From: Oscillatoriales cyanobacterium SM2_2_1
Lineage (GTDB): Bacteria; Cyanobacteriota; Cyanobacteriia; Pseudanabaenales; Pseudanabaenaceae
DNA length: 36,407 nucleotides
Assembly (NCBI GenBank): GCA_012031145.1
Contig: JAAUUH010000019.1
Location: forward strand, 1-36,407
Direction of reading: 5' to 3'
Shown here: positions 18,616-28,584 of the stretch, piece by piece
How the letters are laid out: every line of letters starts with the position of its first letter
How positions within the stretch are numbered: position 1 is the first letter of the stretch
The notes under the pieces: model-generated
Seen by the model: only the letters and a program-made list of their open reading frames with translations
What the model was told of the DNA's origin: nothing
Database searches by the model: none
Made by a program: the position numbers and the translations under genes

Positions 18616-19365
18616 ATGACATGGCTAAGGCTTTCCCAGCGGGCCCTTTATTTGATGCAGGGAGATGCGGTCTGTAGTCTCGATCAGGTGCCGGTGCGGG
18701 AAGGACAGGTTATATTGCCGGAGGGGTGGTTTACGGCGTCTCAGGTTCCTGAGCGGTTGGTGATAGACTTTCAGTCTTCTGAGCCCCTACCTTGTCAGGT
18801 GTCCCTAATTGGGCGACGGGTGGCCCTAGGACAGCGACCCTCAGCTACCTTGGGCGTATTAGGGTTGGGAGGAGCGAGTGAGACTACGGAGGTGCAGCAG
18901 CAAATTCGGATCATTCAGGAACTTTTGACGGCCAAAGGGGCGGAGGTGTTTGTACAATTACCGCCGTCGTTTGAGGGGGTTGATTGTTTTGTGGCGTTGC
19001 AGCTTAATTCCTATGACTTTAGTCGTAATGGTCATGGGGTAGTGGTGGATATGGATGCGACGCCGGAGGATTTGCAGCTGGCCCGGGCGATCGCCATGGC
19101 ATTGGATGGGGCGTTTCCCGACGAGTCCCTAGCGCCTTTGACCCAACCGGCGGTACCGGGAATGTTAATTGCCCCGGGTATTGTCCAGCAAGCGGAAAGT
19201 TCCTTGCATTTTGTCCCGGATGCAGTTCCTGGGGTAGCAGTTTTCTCTTACTATATCGATGCGATCCCCGGAGAGCAGTTAGCCCAATTTACCAGCGTGG
19301 CAGCGACGGCGATCGCCCAGGGAATTAGCGCGTTCTTGGTCGCTAGAAATACGGGGAAATCCTGA
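18616..19365 (+). CDS. Hypothetical protein upstream of argB (weak amidase-like look)
   Basis: This gives 249 residues from the ATG at 18616, which has GAGGGA at a good distance; an upstream GTG at 18601 overlaps that site. The N-terminus reads MTWLRLSQRALYLMQG. There is no signal peptide or clear membrane helix. The segment from IRIIQELLTAKGAEVFVQLP through FVALQLNSYDFSRNGHGVVV follows the same order of elements as the Amidase_3 fold (helix, 'G.eV', 'fvslH.N'). The catalytic zinc histidines seem absent, so this is only a structural guess. It may be conserved in cyanobacteria. argB follows after about 50 bases. Confidence 0.6.
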   Translation: MTWLRLSQRALYLMQGDAVCSLDQVPVREGQVILPEGWFTASQVPERLVIDFQSSEPLPCQVSLIGRRVALGQRPSATLGVLGLGGASETTEVQQQIRIIQELLTAKGAEVFVQLPPSFEGVDCFVALQLNSYDFSRNGHGVVVDMDATPEDLQLARAIAMALDGAFPDESLAPLTQPAVPGMLIAPGIVQQAESSLHFVPDAVPGVAVFSYYIDAIPGEQLAQFTSVAATAIAQGISAFLVARNTGKS

Positions 19366-19417
19366 CTTTTGAGGTGGAAACCTGCGCTAGGATTGGGCTG
19401 TTTAGTGAGGATTTGGC

Positions 19418-20290
19418 ATGATAACCAACAGTGATCGCGTCACCGTTTTGAGCGAAGCCTTGCCCTATATGCAGCAGTTTGTGGGCAAGACAATTGTGGT
19501 TAAGTACGGTGGGGCTGCCATGAAGGAAGAGCACCTGCGGCGAGATGTGGTGCGGGACGTGGTCACAATGTCGTTTATGGGGTTACGTCCGGTGCTGGTT
19601 CATGGTGGCGGGCCGGAGATCAATACGTGGCTGGCAAAGCTGGGGATCGAACCTCAGTTTGTCAATGGGCTGCGGGTGACGGATGCGGCAACTATGGATG
19701 TCGTGGAGATGGTCTTGGTGGGCCGAGTAAATAAGCAGATTGTGGAGATGATTAATCTGGCGGGTGGGTCGGCAGTTGGGCTATGCGGTAAGGATGGCGG
19801 CCTAATTAGGGCGCGACCGTTAGAGGATGAGGCGATTGGCTTTGTCGGTGAGGTGAGCAGTATTGATACCCGTGTGGTGGAGACATTGCTCCATGCGGGG
19901 TTGATCCCGGTGATTTCCAGTGTGGCAACCGATGAGACGGGGCAGTCCTACAACATCAATGCGGATACAGTTGCCGGGGAACTGGCGGCGGCCCTTGGGG
20001 CGGAAAAGCTGATTTTGTTGACGGATATTGCGGGAATTATGCGAGACCCCAAAAATCCCGACTCCTTACTCCACAGTCTGACGATCCAGGAAGCGCGGAT
20101 GCTGATTCAGGAGGGAGTTGTCAAGGGAGGCATGATCCCCAAGGTGCAATGCTGTGTGCGATCGCTGGCCCAGGGCGTTAAGGCAGCCCACATTTTGGAT
20201 GGTCGCATTCCTCATTCGCTGCTGTTGGAAATTTTCACGGAGGCGGGTGTAGGTTCGATGTTGGTGGCGTCAGAAAATACGAGGTCGTGA
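19418..20290 (+). CDS. argB: N-acetylglutamate kinase
   Basis: ArgB phosphorylates N-acetylglutamate, the committed and arginine-inhibited step of arginine synthesis. In cyanobacteria the PII signalling protein binds it and relieves feedback inhibition when nitrogen is plentiful, which feeds arginine into cyanophycin. Visible features include VVKYGGAAM near residue 30, VHGGGPEIN, the [20 protein letters not shown] block, and a C-terminal arginine-site region ([11 protein letters not shown], then [13 protein letters not shown]). At 290 residues it is normal. GAGGA lies upstream of the ATG. Its TGA overlaps the next ATG (TGATG). Confidence 0.97.
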   Translation: MITNSDRVTVLSEALPYMQQFVGKTIVVKYGGAAMKEEHLRRDVVRDVVTMSFMGLRPVLVHGGGPEINTWLAKLGIEPQFVNGLRVTDAATMDVVEMVLVGRVNKQIVEMINLAGGSAVGLCGKDGGLIRARPLEDEAIGFVGEVSSIDTRVVETLLHAGLIPVISSVATDETGQSYNINADTVAGELAAALGAEKLILLTDIAGIMRDPKNPDSLLHSLTIQEARMLIQEGVVKGGMIPKVQCCVRSLAQGVKAAHILDGRIPHSLLLEIFTEAGVGSMLVASENTRS

Positions 20291-21015
20291 TGCAGTTGTT
20301 ACTTCCATCGCCTTTGCAGCAGGCCCTTGAGGCCCGCCCCCCGATTCCGAAACGGCGATCGCCCTTTCCCCATCCACCAAAAGTTCCTTTCCCGAGACTG
20401 GTTAATGTGCCCCGCACGCTCCTAGAGATGTTTGGCATGGTATTTCTGGCGGCGATCGCCATCCGGATCAACCGCGTCTTTGGCACATCGATCATTGTTC
20501 TGGGAGTACTGGTGGTGATTGCGCGGGTGCAACTGCAATTGGTGACCTACCGTTCCCGCTGGCGAAATTATCGGGCGCTAATGGATCGCTATTTCCAGCA
20601 ACTGGAGTCCTACGCCAAACAAGAAAGCCACTACGAACAGTCGACCTCAGCGGAGGGGATCAAAACTTTTCGCCGGTCGTTAATCATTTCTCGGTTGTTG
20701 GAGTTTCCGGCGGTGGGAACCCTGCTGACATCAGCGGAAGTCTCCCCGGAGGTGCGATCGCTCATGACGTTGATCCAAGAGCATCTGCCCGGAACGGTGA
20801 CGCGCCCCCAGGAATGTCCAGATTTGTTATATGTCGATCCCCAGATTAATTTGCACTTGGCGATCGCCCTAGATCAGGTGCCGCCGGAAACGGAGCGATG
20901 GCTGTCCCAGGGATGGGTTGTGGTGGTGTTTCCGGCGGAGGAGGTGGTGCGATCGCCCCAAAAGTGCCTCCACATTTGCCAGCGGATTGCCGATTTACAG
21001 TTTGATCTCCTATGA
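20290..21015 (+). CDS. Conserved-looking membrane protein between argB and def
   Basis: This protein of about 241 residues has a proline-rich cytoplasmic N-terminus and two closely spaced hydrophobic segments at about residues 47-82 (MFGMVFLAAIAIRI and SIIVLGVLVVIARV). A soluble C-terminal part ends in PQKCLHICQRIADLQFDLL. The C-terminal region (DLLYVDPQINLHLAIALD) could be a small domain, but I do not recognise it. The ATG at 20290 shares a base with the argB stop, and its own stop overlaps the def ATG by four bases (ATGA). It is therefore probably translated from the same message as argB and def. Function unknown. Confidence 0.72.
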   Translation: MQLLLPSPLQQALEARPPIPKRRSPFPHPPKVPFPRLVNVPRTLLEMFGMVFLAAIAIRINRVFGTSIIVLGVLVVIARVQLQLVTYRSRWRNYRALMDRYFQQLESYAKQESHYEQSTSAEGIKTFRRSLIISRLLEFPAVGTLLTSAEVSPEVRSLMTLIQEHLPGTVTRPQECPDLLYVDPQINLHLAIALDQVPPETERWLSQGWVVVVFPAEEVVRSPQKCLHICQRIADLQFDLL

Positions 21016-21548
21016 CCTTAATCTTGCCAGTGCCTGACCTCAAGACCCTGGGAGCTCCTGTGCTGCGAGAGGTGGCACGGGCGGTGCCCCCAGCGGAAAT
21101 TCCCCATTTAGCGCCCCTGATTCAGAACCTATTGACAGTCATGAGCCAAGAGCATGGCGTAGGCATTGCGGCCCCCCAAATTGGGCGATCGCTGCGGGTG
21201 ATGGTGGTGGCATCCCGTCCCAATCTACGTTACCCCGATGCGCCCCTGATGGAGCCGTTGGTGCTGATCAACCCGGAGCTTGTCCAGATGGATCTAGGGG
21301 TGGTCTGGGGGTGGGAGGGGTGTCTCTCGATTCCCCAGCAGCGGGGATGGGTGGGGCGATCGCCCACAGTGACAGTGCGCTTCCATCAAGCTGATGGCAC
21401 CCTAGCTACCCAAACTTTTACCGACTTTGTGGCCCGGATTGTGCAGCACGAATATGACCACCTCCAAGGGGTGCTGTGGGTTGATCGGTCTATTGATCGG
21501 GTTTCGGAAGCCGAATACCAGCGCCGCCAGGGTTCCCATGCCGGGTAG
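21012..21548 (+). CDS. def: Peptide deformylase
   Basis: Deformylase removes the formyl group from the initiator methionine of new proteins using a metal ion. All three family motifs are present: GVGIAAPQIG (GxGxAAPQ), EGCLSIP (EGCLS, cysteine ligand) and QHEYDHLQG (HExDH, two His ligands and the catalytic Glu). At 178 residues it is of normal size. Its start overlaps the upstream membrane-protein gene by four bases and its end overlaps the next gene by eleven. The frame is intact. Confidence 0.97.
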   Translation: MTLILPVPDLKTLGAPVLREVARAVPPAEIPHLAPLIQNLLTVMSQEHGVGIAAPQIGRSLRVMVVASRPNLRYPDAPLMEPLVLINPELVQMDLGVVWGWEGCLSIPQQRGWVGRSPTVTVRFHQADGTLATQTFTDFVARIVQHEYDHLQGVLWVDRSIDRVSEAEYQRRQGSHAG

Positions 21549-22389
21549 GGCCCCCTATGGCTACCGGTACCGAGACGGGGGGTATCAACTCTATCCCGAA
21601 GCAGCAATGGTGGTACGGGCCTTTTTTGACCATTTTTTGCTCTATGGCTCCCTAGGTAGTGCGGTGCGCCATATTAACCGCCGATTTCATTGCACCTTTG
21701 CAGTTAGCACGGGGCGGCGGTGGCTGACCCACCCATGGTACCGGCGCAGCGAGCCACCACTGTTACGGGGCGATGAGGCGGCCCAGGTGGACCGTTGGTT
21801 GCGACGCAATCGGGCGTTTGCGCCACGGGCTGCCAGTGCCCCCCGTGCCCTCTCCGGATTGGTTCGCTGCAGAGTCTGTACCCAGACGCTCCGGGTAGCG
21901 AGTGCTCCTCCCAAATATCTCTACCTACGCTGTTACCAGTGCCCCCGATCGCCCAAGTGTGCCGCCCTAGACTACACCAAAACCCTCAACGCTATTATTC
22001 AGCGCATCACCCTTGACTTGCCCCAGTCCTTCAGTCGAATTGATCCCGGATCCTTGATCAACTTGCGATCGCGCCTTGACCAGTCGATTGCCCAAAAGGA
22101 GTCGGTGCTGCTCCAAATCCCCAAACTTCTAGCCCAAGATATCCTCGATCTGCCAACCGCCGACCAACGGCAAGGGACGCTGCGACAGGAACTATCAGTG
22201 CTGATGGCTCAGCGGGCAGCTTTGCCACCGGTCAACTTAGAGTCCATCACCCAAAACCTCTCCATTCCCCAGTTTTGGCACGATTTATCAGAACCGGAAC
22301 GTCGCAGCTATCTGCGGGAATTTTTGCGTGGGATCACCCTTGATCCCCAACATATTCCCCAGAGCATTAGCTTGCAATTCTTTTTCTGA
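21538..22389 (+). CDS. Serine-recombinase-derived protein lacking the catalytic domain
   Basis: From the ATG at 21538 this encodes 283 residues beginning MPGRAPYGYRYRDGGYQLYP. It matches the 'Recombinase' DNA-binding domain of large serine recombinases: PYGY, then YPEAAMVVRAFFDHFLLYGSLGSAVRHIN. A zinc beta-ribbon follows with paired cysteines (VRCRVC...LRCYQCPRSPKC), then a coiled-coil C-terminal region ending in FREFLRGI and FFF. No N-terminal resolvase domain with the catalytic serine is present; the upstream DNA codes for def instead. It is not an obvious recent break, because the ATG sits well inside def. Similar stand-alone proteins appear widespread in cyanobacteria. It may bind DNA without recombining it. 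Confidence 0.75.
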   Translation: MPGRAPYGYRYRDGGYQLYPEAAMVVRAFFDHFLLYGSLGSAVRHINRRFHCTFAVSTGRRWLTHPWYRRSEPPLLRGDEAAQVDRWLRRNRAFAPRAASAPRALSGLVRCRVCTQTLRVASAPPKYLYLRCYQCPRSPKCAALDYTKTLNAIIQRITLDLPQSFSRIDPGSLINLRSRLDQSIAQKESVLLQIPKLLAQDILDLPTADQRQGTLRQELSVLMAQRAALPPVNLESITQNLSIPQFWHDLSEPERRSYLREFLRGITLDPQHIPQSISLQFFF

Positions 22390-22401
22390 ATTTCCGTTAC
22401 C

Positions 22402-23079
22402 CTAGACTGGCACCATCGGTGACAGCAATCCTTGAAATAGGGATAGTCCATCGGTGCTACCCAACAGGGGATCGGCTGCCCGCTCTGGATGGGGCATCAT
22501 GCCCAGAATATTGCCCGCCGGATTACAGATGCCAGCAATGCCATGCACAGAGCCATTGGGGTTGGAATCACCATAGCGCCATACCACTTGGCGATCGCGC
22601 TCTAGAATCGCCAGAGTTGCCTCATCGGCATAGTAGCAACCCTCTCCATGGGCGATCGGCAGGGTAAGCACCTGGTTGAGGCGGTAATGACGGGTCCAAA
22701 TCAGATCGGGGCGTGCCACCGTAATGGGCACCCGATCGCAAACAAAATGCAGATGCTGGTTGCGAATCAGCGCCCCCGGCAACAATCTCAGTTCCGTCAA
22801 TATCTGGAAGCCGTTGCAGATGCCCAGCACCCACTTCCCCATGGCCGCATGCTCTAAAATCGCCGGCATAATCGGGGCAAATCGGGCGATCGCGCCACAG
22901 CGCAGGTAATCTCCATAGCTGAAGCCCCCCGGTAAAATCACCACATCCACCCCGTCCAAGGTAGTTTGTTGATGCCAAATTAGGCGCGTCGGCTGCTGCA
23001 ATAGGTCAGCAGTGACATAGGCCACATCGCGATCGCAGTTAGAGCCAGGAAACACAATAATGCCAAAGGTTAGGGTCAT
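22402..23079 (-). CDS. purQ: Phosphoribosylformylglycinamidine synthase subunit PurQ
   Basis: PurQ is the glutamine amidotransferase subunit that supplies ammonia to PurL in the fourth step of purine synthesis. It has the class I amidotransferase nucleophile in LGICNGFQ (Cys88) and the His/Glu part of the triad in MPHPERA near the C-terminus. The N-terminal FPGSNCDRD segment is characteristic of PurQ. At 225 residues it is normal. purS and purL are not adjacent here. Its ATG overlaps the stop of the upstream pentapeptide-repeat gene by four bases (ATGA), so the two are probably translationally coupled. Confidence 0.96.
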   Translation of the reverse strand: MTLTFGIIVFPGSNCDRDVAYVTADLLQQPTRLIWHQQTTLDGVDVVILPGGFSYGDYLRCGAIARFAPIMPAILEHAAMGKWVLGICNGFQILTELRLLPGALIRNQHLHFVCDRVPITVARPDLIWTRHYRLNQVLTLPIAHGEGCYYADEATLAILERDRQVVWRYGDSNPNGSVHGIAGICNPAGNILGMMPHPERAADPLLGSTDGLSLFQGLLSPMVPV

Positions 23080-23879
23080 GGATCGCCTAAGTCCTCGGCT
23101 GGATCCGGCACCTGCTCGACGGGCCCAACGGGCTGCCGTGGCTCGGATTGATTGGGCTGTCGGTTCATCTGTTGCTCAAGCTGTTCTAACTCTTGAAGGG
23201 AAGGCAGCACTGGCTCTGGGGGGAGGGGCACCGCCCCAAGATAAATTCCCTTCATGGTCACCAGATAGGTTCCCGTCAAATCCGCGTCGGTGAGGTTGGC
23301 ATGGGTGAGGTTAGCCCAGTTCAGTTTTGCCCCTGCCAAATTTGCCCGGCTGAGATTAGCCCCGGTCAAATTCGCCCCCGTCAGATTCGCCCGACTGAGA
23401 TCCGCCGCCGTCAAATCTGCGCCACTCAGGTTGGCACCATTGAGGCTTGCCCCCGTTAAAAAGGCTTGGGACAAACGCGATCGCTGCATTCGCGCCCGGG
23501 TTAAATTGGCTCCCGTCAAGAATGAGCGACTAAAGTTTGCCTCCGACAGAATCGCCTCACTCAAATCCGCCTCAATTAAAAAGGCATCTTCACAGGTAAC
23601 GCCAATCATGGCTGCCCGTTGAAGCATTGCGCCATTGAGGTTGGCAAAATTGAGAATCGAACCGCTGACGGTGGCATCCATCAGGTTGGCGAGGTTAAGT
23701 TCTGCCTCCTCTAGATTTGCCAAATCCAGCACCGCCCCCGACAGATCCCCCTCGGTGCAGTTAATGCCCCTGAGGGTAGCTCCAGTCAGGACGATCCCTG
23801 ATAGATCTTGGCGGCTGAAGTTGCGATCGCCCGACTGGTATAGTTCAATCAATGTGGCCGCATCCATTGTTTTGCCCAT
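23076..23879 (-). CDS. Pentapeptide-repeat protein
   Basis: This 267-residue protein is dominated, from about residue 25 to 210, by tandem A(D/N)LXX repeats (for example GANLSGADLTAADLSRANLT). They should fold into a right-handed four-sided beta-helix. A proline/glutamine-rich tail follows. There is no signal peptide, so it is likely cytoplasmic or membrane-edge. The repeats also produce long open frames on the opposite strand, which are not genes. A second in-frame ATG four codons later (23867) is also a reasonable start. It lies 16 bases after hemB and overlaps purQ. Cyanobacteria have many such proteins, mostly without known function; resemblance to DNA-mimic gyrase protectors is not evidence for that role. 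Confidence 0.88.
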   Translation of the reverse strand: MGKTMDAATLIELYQSGDRNFSRQDLSGIVLTGATLRGINCTEGDLSGAVLDLANLEEAELNLANLMDATVSGSILNFANLNGAMLQRAAMIGVTCEDAFLIEADLSEAILSEANFSRSFLTGANLTRARMQRSRLSQAFLTGASLNGANLSGADLTAADLSRANLTGANLTGANLSRANLAGAKLNWANLTHANLTDADLTGTYLVTMKGIYLGAVPLPPEPVLPSLQELEQLEQQMNRQPNQSEPRQPVGPVEQVPDPAEDLGDP

Positions 23880-23895
23880 GGGTTTTGCCTAGCCC

Positions 23896-24912
<1,017 letters not shown>

Positions 24913-24975
24913 TCAACCATAACCTTACCGCATTTCGCGATCGCCCAAGGGCCGAAGTCGGGAAAAACCCCCACA

Positions 24976-25004
24976 GTTAAGCCCTGATCCCGTAGTCGTA
25001 TAAT
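24976..25004 (+). promoter_or_regulatory. gyrA promoter, consensus -10
   Basis: TATAAT at 24999-25004 is a perfect -10 hexamer. At 17 bases spacing the -35 position (24976-24981, GTTAAG) is poor. A start about seven bases downstream would give a leader of roughly 30 bases to the gyrA ATG at 25043. The gap between divergent hemB and gyrA is about 150 bases and must hold both promoters. Confidence 0.5.
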
Positions 25005-25042
25005 GATAGGAGTCAAAATCCGCCCATACCCGACCCCACACC

Positions 25043-27608
25043 ATGACCCACGCCTCTGAAGATCGAATAATTCCGACTGATTTGCGCAGTGAAATGTCGC
25101 GCTCCTATCTGGAATATGCGATGAGTGTGATTGTGGGGCGAGCCCTGCCCGATGTGCGCGATGGACTCAAGCCCGTTCATCGCCGGATCCTCTTTGCAAT
25201 GCAAGAATTGGGACTCAGCCCCGATCGCCCCTTTCGCAAGTGCGCCCGGGTAGTCGGGGATGTAATTGGTAAATACCACCCCCACGGCGATTCCGCAGTT
25301 TATGAAGCCCTTGTCCGCATGGCCCAAGACTTTTCCATGCGCGAACGCCTTGTCGATGGCCACGGCAACTTTGGCTCCATTGATGACGACCCCCCCGCCG
25401 CCATGCGGTACACCGAGTGCCGCCTGACCCGCATTGCCGCCCAGGGTATGCTCCAAGACATCGGCTCGGAGACCGTAGACTTTGGTGATAACTACGATGG
25501 CTCCCAACAGGAACCCCTGGTCCTCCCGGCCCGCATTCCCCAACTGCTGCTCAACGGCTCCTCGGGAATCGCCGTCGGTATGGCAACCAACATTCCGCCC
25601 CACAACCTAGGAGAGCTGTGCGATGGGCTGATAGCCCTCATTGCCAACCCCAATCTGAGCAATCTGGAGCTGATGCAGTACATTCCCGGCCCCGACTTTC
25701 CCACGGGTGCGCTAATTCTGGGTCAGGAGGGGATTCGGGACACCTATCAGTCTGGACGCGCCTCTATTACTATGCGGGCGGTAGCCAACTTTGAAACCAC
25801 TTCAGCCCCCGGACGAGCTGAACGGGAAGCAATCATCGTCACGGAGTTACCCTATCAGACAAATAAAGCGGCCCTGATCGAAAAAATTGCCGAACTGGTG
25901 AATGACAAGAAACTCGAGGGCATCGCCGATGTGCGTGACGAGAGCGATCGCGAAGGCATGAGGCTAGTGATCGAGCTTAAGCGCGACGCCTATCCCCGCG
26001 TGGTGCTGAATAACCTCTACAAAACCACACCGCTGCAAAGTAACTTTAGCTGCAATATGCTAGCCCTCGTTAACGGTGAACCCCGCACCCTCAGCCTGCG
26101 GCAGGCATTACAAGAATTTTTAGATTTTCGCTACGAAGTTATTGCCCGCCGTACCCGTTATGAACTTCGCAAAGCAGAAGAGCGAGACCATCTTCTCCAG
26201 GGGTTGCTGGTGGCCCTCGCCCATCTTGATGCCGTTATTCAACTGATCCGGCAGGCAGAGGACGCTGCCGCCGCTAAGGTTCAGCTCTGCCAAGACTATG
26301 CCCTCTCCGAACCCCAAGCCGATGGCATTTTGCAGATGCAACTGCGCCGCCTCACCAGCCAAGATGCCGACAAGATTCGCACCGAACACGAGGAACTGAC
26401 CCTCAAGATTGCCGATCTGCAAAATATTCTCGCCAATCGCGATCGCATTCTTGAGATCACCTGCCAAGAGCTCAGCGCCATCCAAACCGAATTTGCCACT
26501 GCCCGCCGAACCACCATTTTGCCCAGTGATGGCGACTTGGCCACCGCCGACCTGATTGCCAATCGTGAGACCCTCATTCTGGTGACTACCCAGGGCTACA
26601 TCAAGCGGCTCCCCCTCGATACATTTACGGCCCAAAGCCGCGCCGGCCGGGGCAAAGCCGGAGCCAACATGAAAGAAGACGATACCATTGCCCATGTCTT
26701 CGCTTGCCACAGCCATGACTACATTCTATTTTTAGCGATCGCGGCAAAGCCTATTGCCTGCGTGCCTACGAAATTGTCGAGTCTAGCCGAACCGCCCGGG
26801 GCGCTGCCATCCTCCAGTTGTTACAACTAGCGGCCCACGAGCGGGTCACCTCTGTCCTCACCGTTCGGGAATTCAGCGAAGAAGAATCCCTAGTTATGCT
26901 CACCCGGGGAGGATACATCAAGAAAAGCAAACTCTCTGCCTTCGCCAATATTCGCGCCAACGGTCTGATCGCCATCTCCCTAGAGGAGAACGACGAGCTG
27001 CGCTGGGTGCGCCTCGCCACGCCGCACAACACTGTGCTGATTGGTTCCACCCAGGGTATGGGCATCCGCTTTCGCACCAGTGATGAACAATTGCGCCCAT
27101 GGGGCGAGATACCCGGGGGGTGCGCGCGATGAAGCTCAACAAAAATGACGAAATTATCAGTATGGATATTCTGCCTGCGGGTCTTGCCGAAATTGAAGGG
27201 GATGAAGACGACACCGAAATCCCCGAAGATGACACCGCCTGCGTCGAGTCCCAGGGCCCTTGGCTGTTGGTCGCCACCCGAAATGGCTATGGCAAGCGGG
27301 TTCCTGTCAATCAATTTCGCATTCAAAAGCGAGCCGGCAAGGGCGTACGGGTGACCAAGTTTAAGTCCGACGTCGACCAGCTTGCCGCCCTCCGTCTTGT
27401 AGACGCCGGGGATGAGCTGATGATCGTTACGGAGCGAGGCATTGTGATGCGCCAATCGACCGATGCTATCAGTTGTTTCTCCCGCTCCGCTAAGGGCGTT
27501 CGTCTCCAAAGGCTTGATGAAGAAGATGCGATCGCCGGAATAACCCTCGTACCTCCTTCCTTAGAAGAAGACAGCGAACCTCAGGAAACCGACCTTTCAA
27601 CGCCGTGA
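25043..27608 (+). CDS. gyrA: DNA gyrase subunit A (two single-base frameshifts)
   Basis: GyrA cuts and rejoins DNA and, with GyrB, introduces negative supercoils; it is essential. The N-terminal domain has the catalytic tyrosine Tyr123 (AAMRYTECR) and the quinolone-region sequence [12 protein letters not shown]. The C-terminal domain has a GyrA-box-like [10 protein letters not shown], which points to gyrase rather than topoisomerase IV. The frame breaks at the T-run 26729-26733, where one T gives [17 protein letters not shown]. It breaks again at the C-run 27096-27098, where one C gives [17 protein letters not shown]. The repaired protein has 855 residues, as expected. The first break is one base from a GCGATCGC. 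Because the gene is essential, both breaks are best read as sequence errors. Confidence 0.96.
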
Positions 27609-28096
27609 TCCAATACCCGAAAGTAAAGGGGGATGTAACCAGCCTTGATGTTTCCCGCATCAGCTTCGCTTTCAATCACGCCCTTGAAGGAGCGACTGGA
27701 ATGGACGCTGAAAATTTCATAGCGATCGCCCACAAAAGCATAGTCCGCCACGTCGGTATACTCCTCACCACTGACCAGTTGCCAGCAACCCTCAATAAAG
27801 ACGAAATGGTAATCAGCCATGTCGGGGCTAGCGGAGGGGCGGTCAATGGCGGCGGATATGGTGGCCCGGTAGCGGCCTGCAGGATCCTCTGGCGGTAAAA
27901 TTTGGCTGCGCAGTTCCCGATAGAAGCAACTCTCATTGGTGCAAAAACGCATCTTTTTCATCGTGGTCTTAATTTGTTCTAGGCGCGAAACCAAATCACT
28001 GGCAGAATCTGGAGGCGCCGCGAGGACGCCCCCCCCTAGGGACAACCATAGCCACCCCGCGATCACAAAAAATACCAAATACCGCCGCATCTTCAT
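27581..28096 (-). CDS. Putative secreted protein of unknown function
   Basis: This 171-residue protein has a clear signal peptide (MKMRRYLVFFVIAGWLWLSL, then GGGVLAAPP, with an Ala-X-Ala type cleavage site), so it is probably periplasmic or exported. The mature part has two nearby cysteines (RFCTNESCFYREL), perhaps a disulphide, and ends without a membrane anchor. I do not recognise a domain. Its ATG overlaps the smpB stop by four bases (ATGA), suggesting translational coupling. Its 3' end overlaps the convergent gyrA by about 28 bases, so the real C-terminus might be slightly different. Confidence 0.68.
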   Translation of the reverse strand: MKMRRYLVFFVIAGWLWLSLGGGVLAAPPDSASDLVSRLEQIKTTMKKMRFCTNESCFYRELRSQILPPEDPAGRYRATISAAIDRPSASPDMADYHFVFIEGCWQLVSGEEYTDVADYAFVGDRYEIFSVHSSRSFKGVIESEADAGNIKAGYIPLYFRVLDHGVERSVS

Positions 28097-28551
28097 CCTC
28101 GCTTCAGAGCCCGTTCCATATCGCGCTTGTCTTCGCGCTTGCGAATATCTTCCCGCTTGTCGTGCAGTTTTTTGCTGCGCACCAACGCCAAATCCACCTT
28201 AATCCAACCATCCTTAAGATACAACTTCAGGGGAACCAAGGTGAGACCCTTCTGTTCGACTGTGCCTAAGAGCTTACGAATCTGCTGCCGGTGCATCAAC
28301 AGTCGTCGGGTTCGGGTCGGCTCATGATTGAAGTACGCCGTTGTCGTTCGGTGGGGCGCAATGTACAGATTCAGCAACCAAACTTGCCCATCCCGAATGA
28401 TTGCGAAGGCATCCCGCAGATTGGCTTGACCGGCACGAATGGACTTCACTTCCGTACCCACCAGTTCAATCCCCACCTCGTAGGTATCCAAAATTTCATA
28501 ATTAAATCGCGCTTGGCGGTTGTCCGCAAAAATGCGCTGGTAATCACCCAT
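28093..28551 (-). CDS. smpB: SsrA-binding protein SmpB
   Basis: SmpB binds tmRNA and delivers it to stalled ribosomes for trans-translation. The 152-residue protein has the beta-barrel sequence NRQARFNYEILDTYEVGIEL, the GTEVKSIRAGQANLRD block, and a basic C-terminal tail (KKLHDKREDIRKREDKRD) that enters the mRNA channel. The length is normal and the frame intact. tmRNA itself was not found in the window. A secreted-protein gene overlaps its stop. Confidence 0.97.
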   Translation of the reverse strand: MGDYQRIFADNRQARFNYEILDTYEVGIELVGTEVKSIRAGQANLRDAFAIIRDGQVWLLNLYIAPHRTTTAYFNHEPTRTRRLLMHRQQIRKLLGTVEQKGLTLVPLKLYLKDGWIKVDLALVRSKKLHDKREDIRKREDKRDMERALKRG

Positions 28552-28584
28552 GGCTGCCGATGTGTCGCTTTGATCTAGGGCAAA

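Noticed and set aside
23193-23892. Plus-strand frames rich in repeated residues opposite the pentapeptide gene
   Set aside because: Their repetitive character is only the mirror of the pentapeptide repeats.
26120-27509. Long minus-strand frames opposite gyrA (198 and 247 codons)
   Set aside because: Both are opposite conserved gyrA coding sequence and have low-complexity, unrecognisable products.
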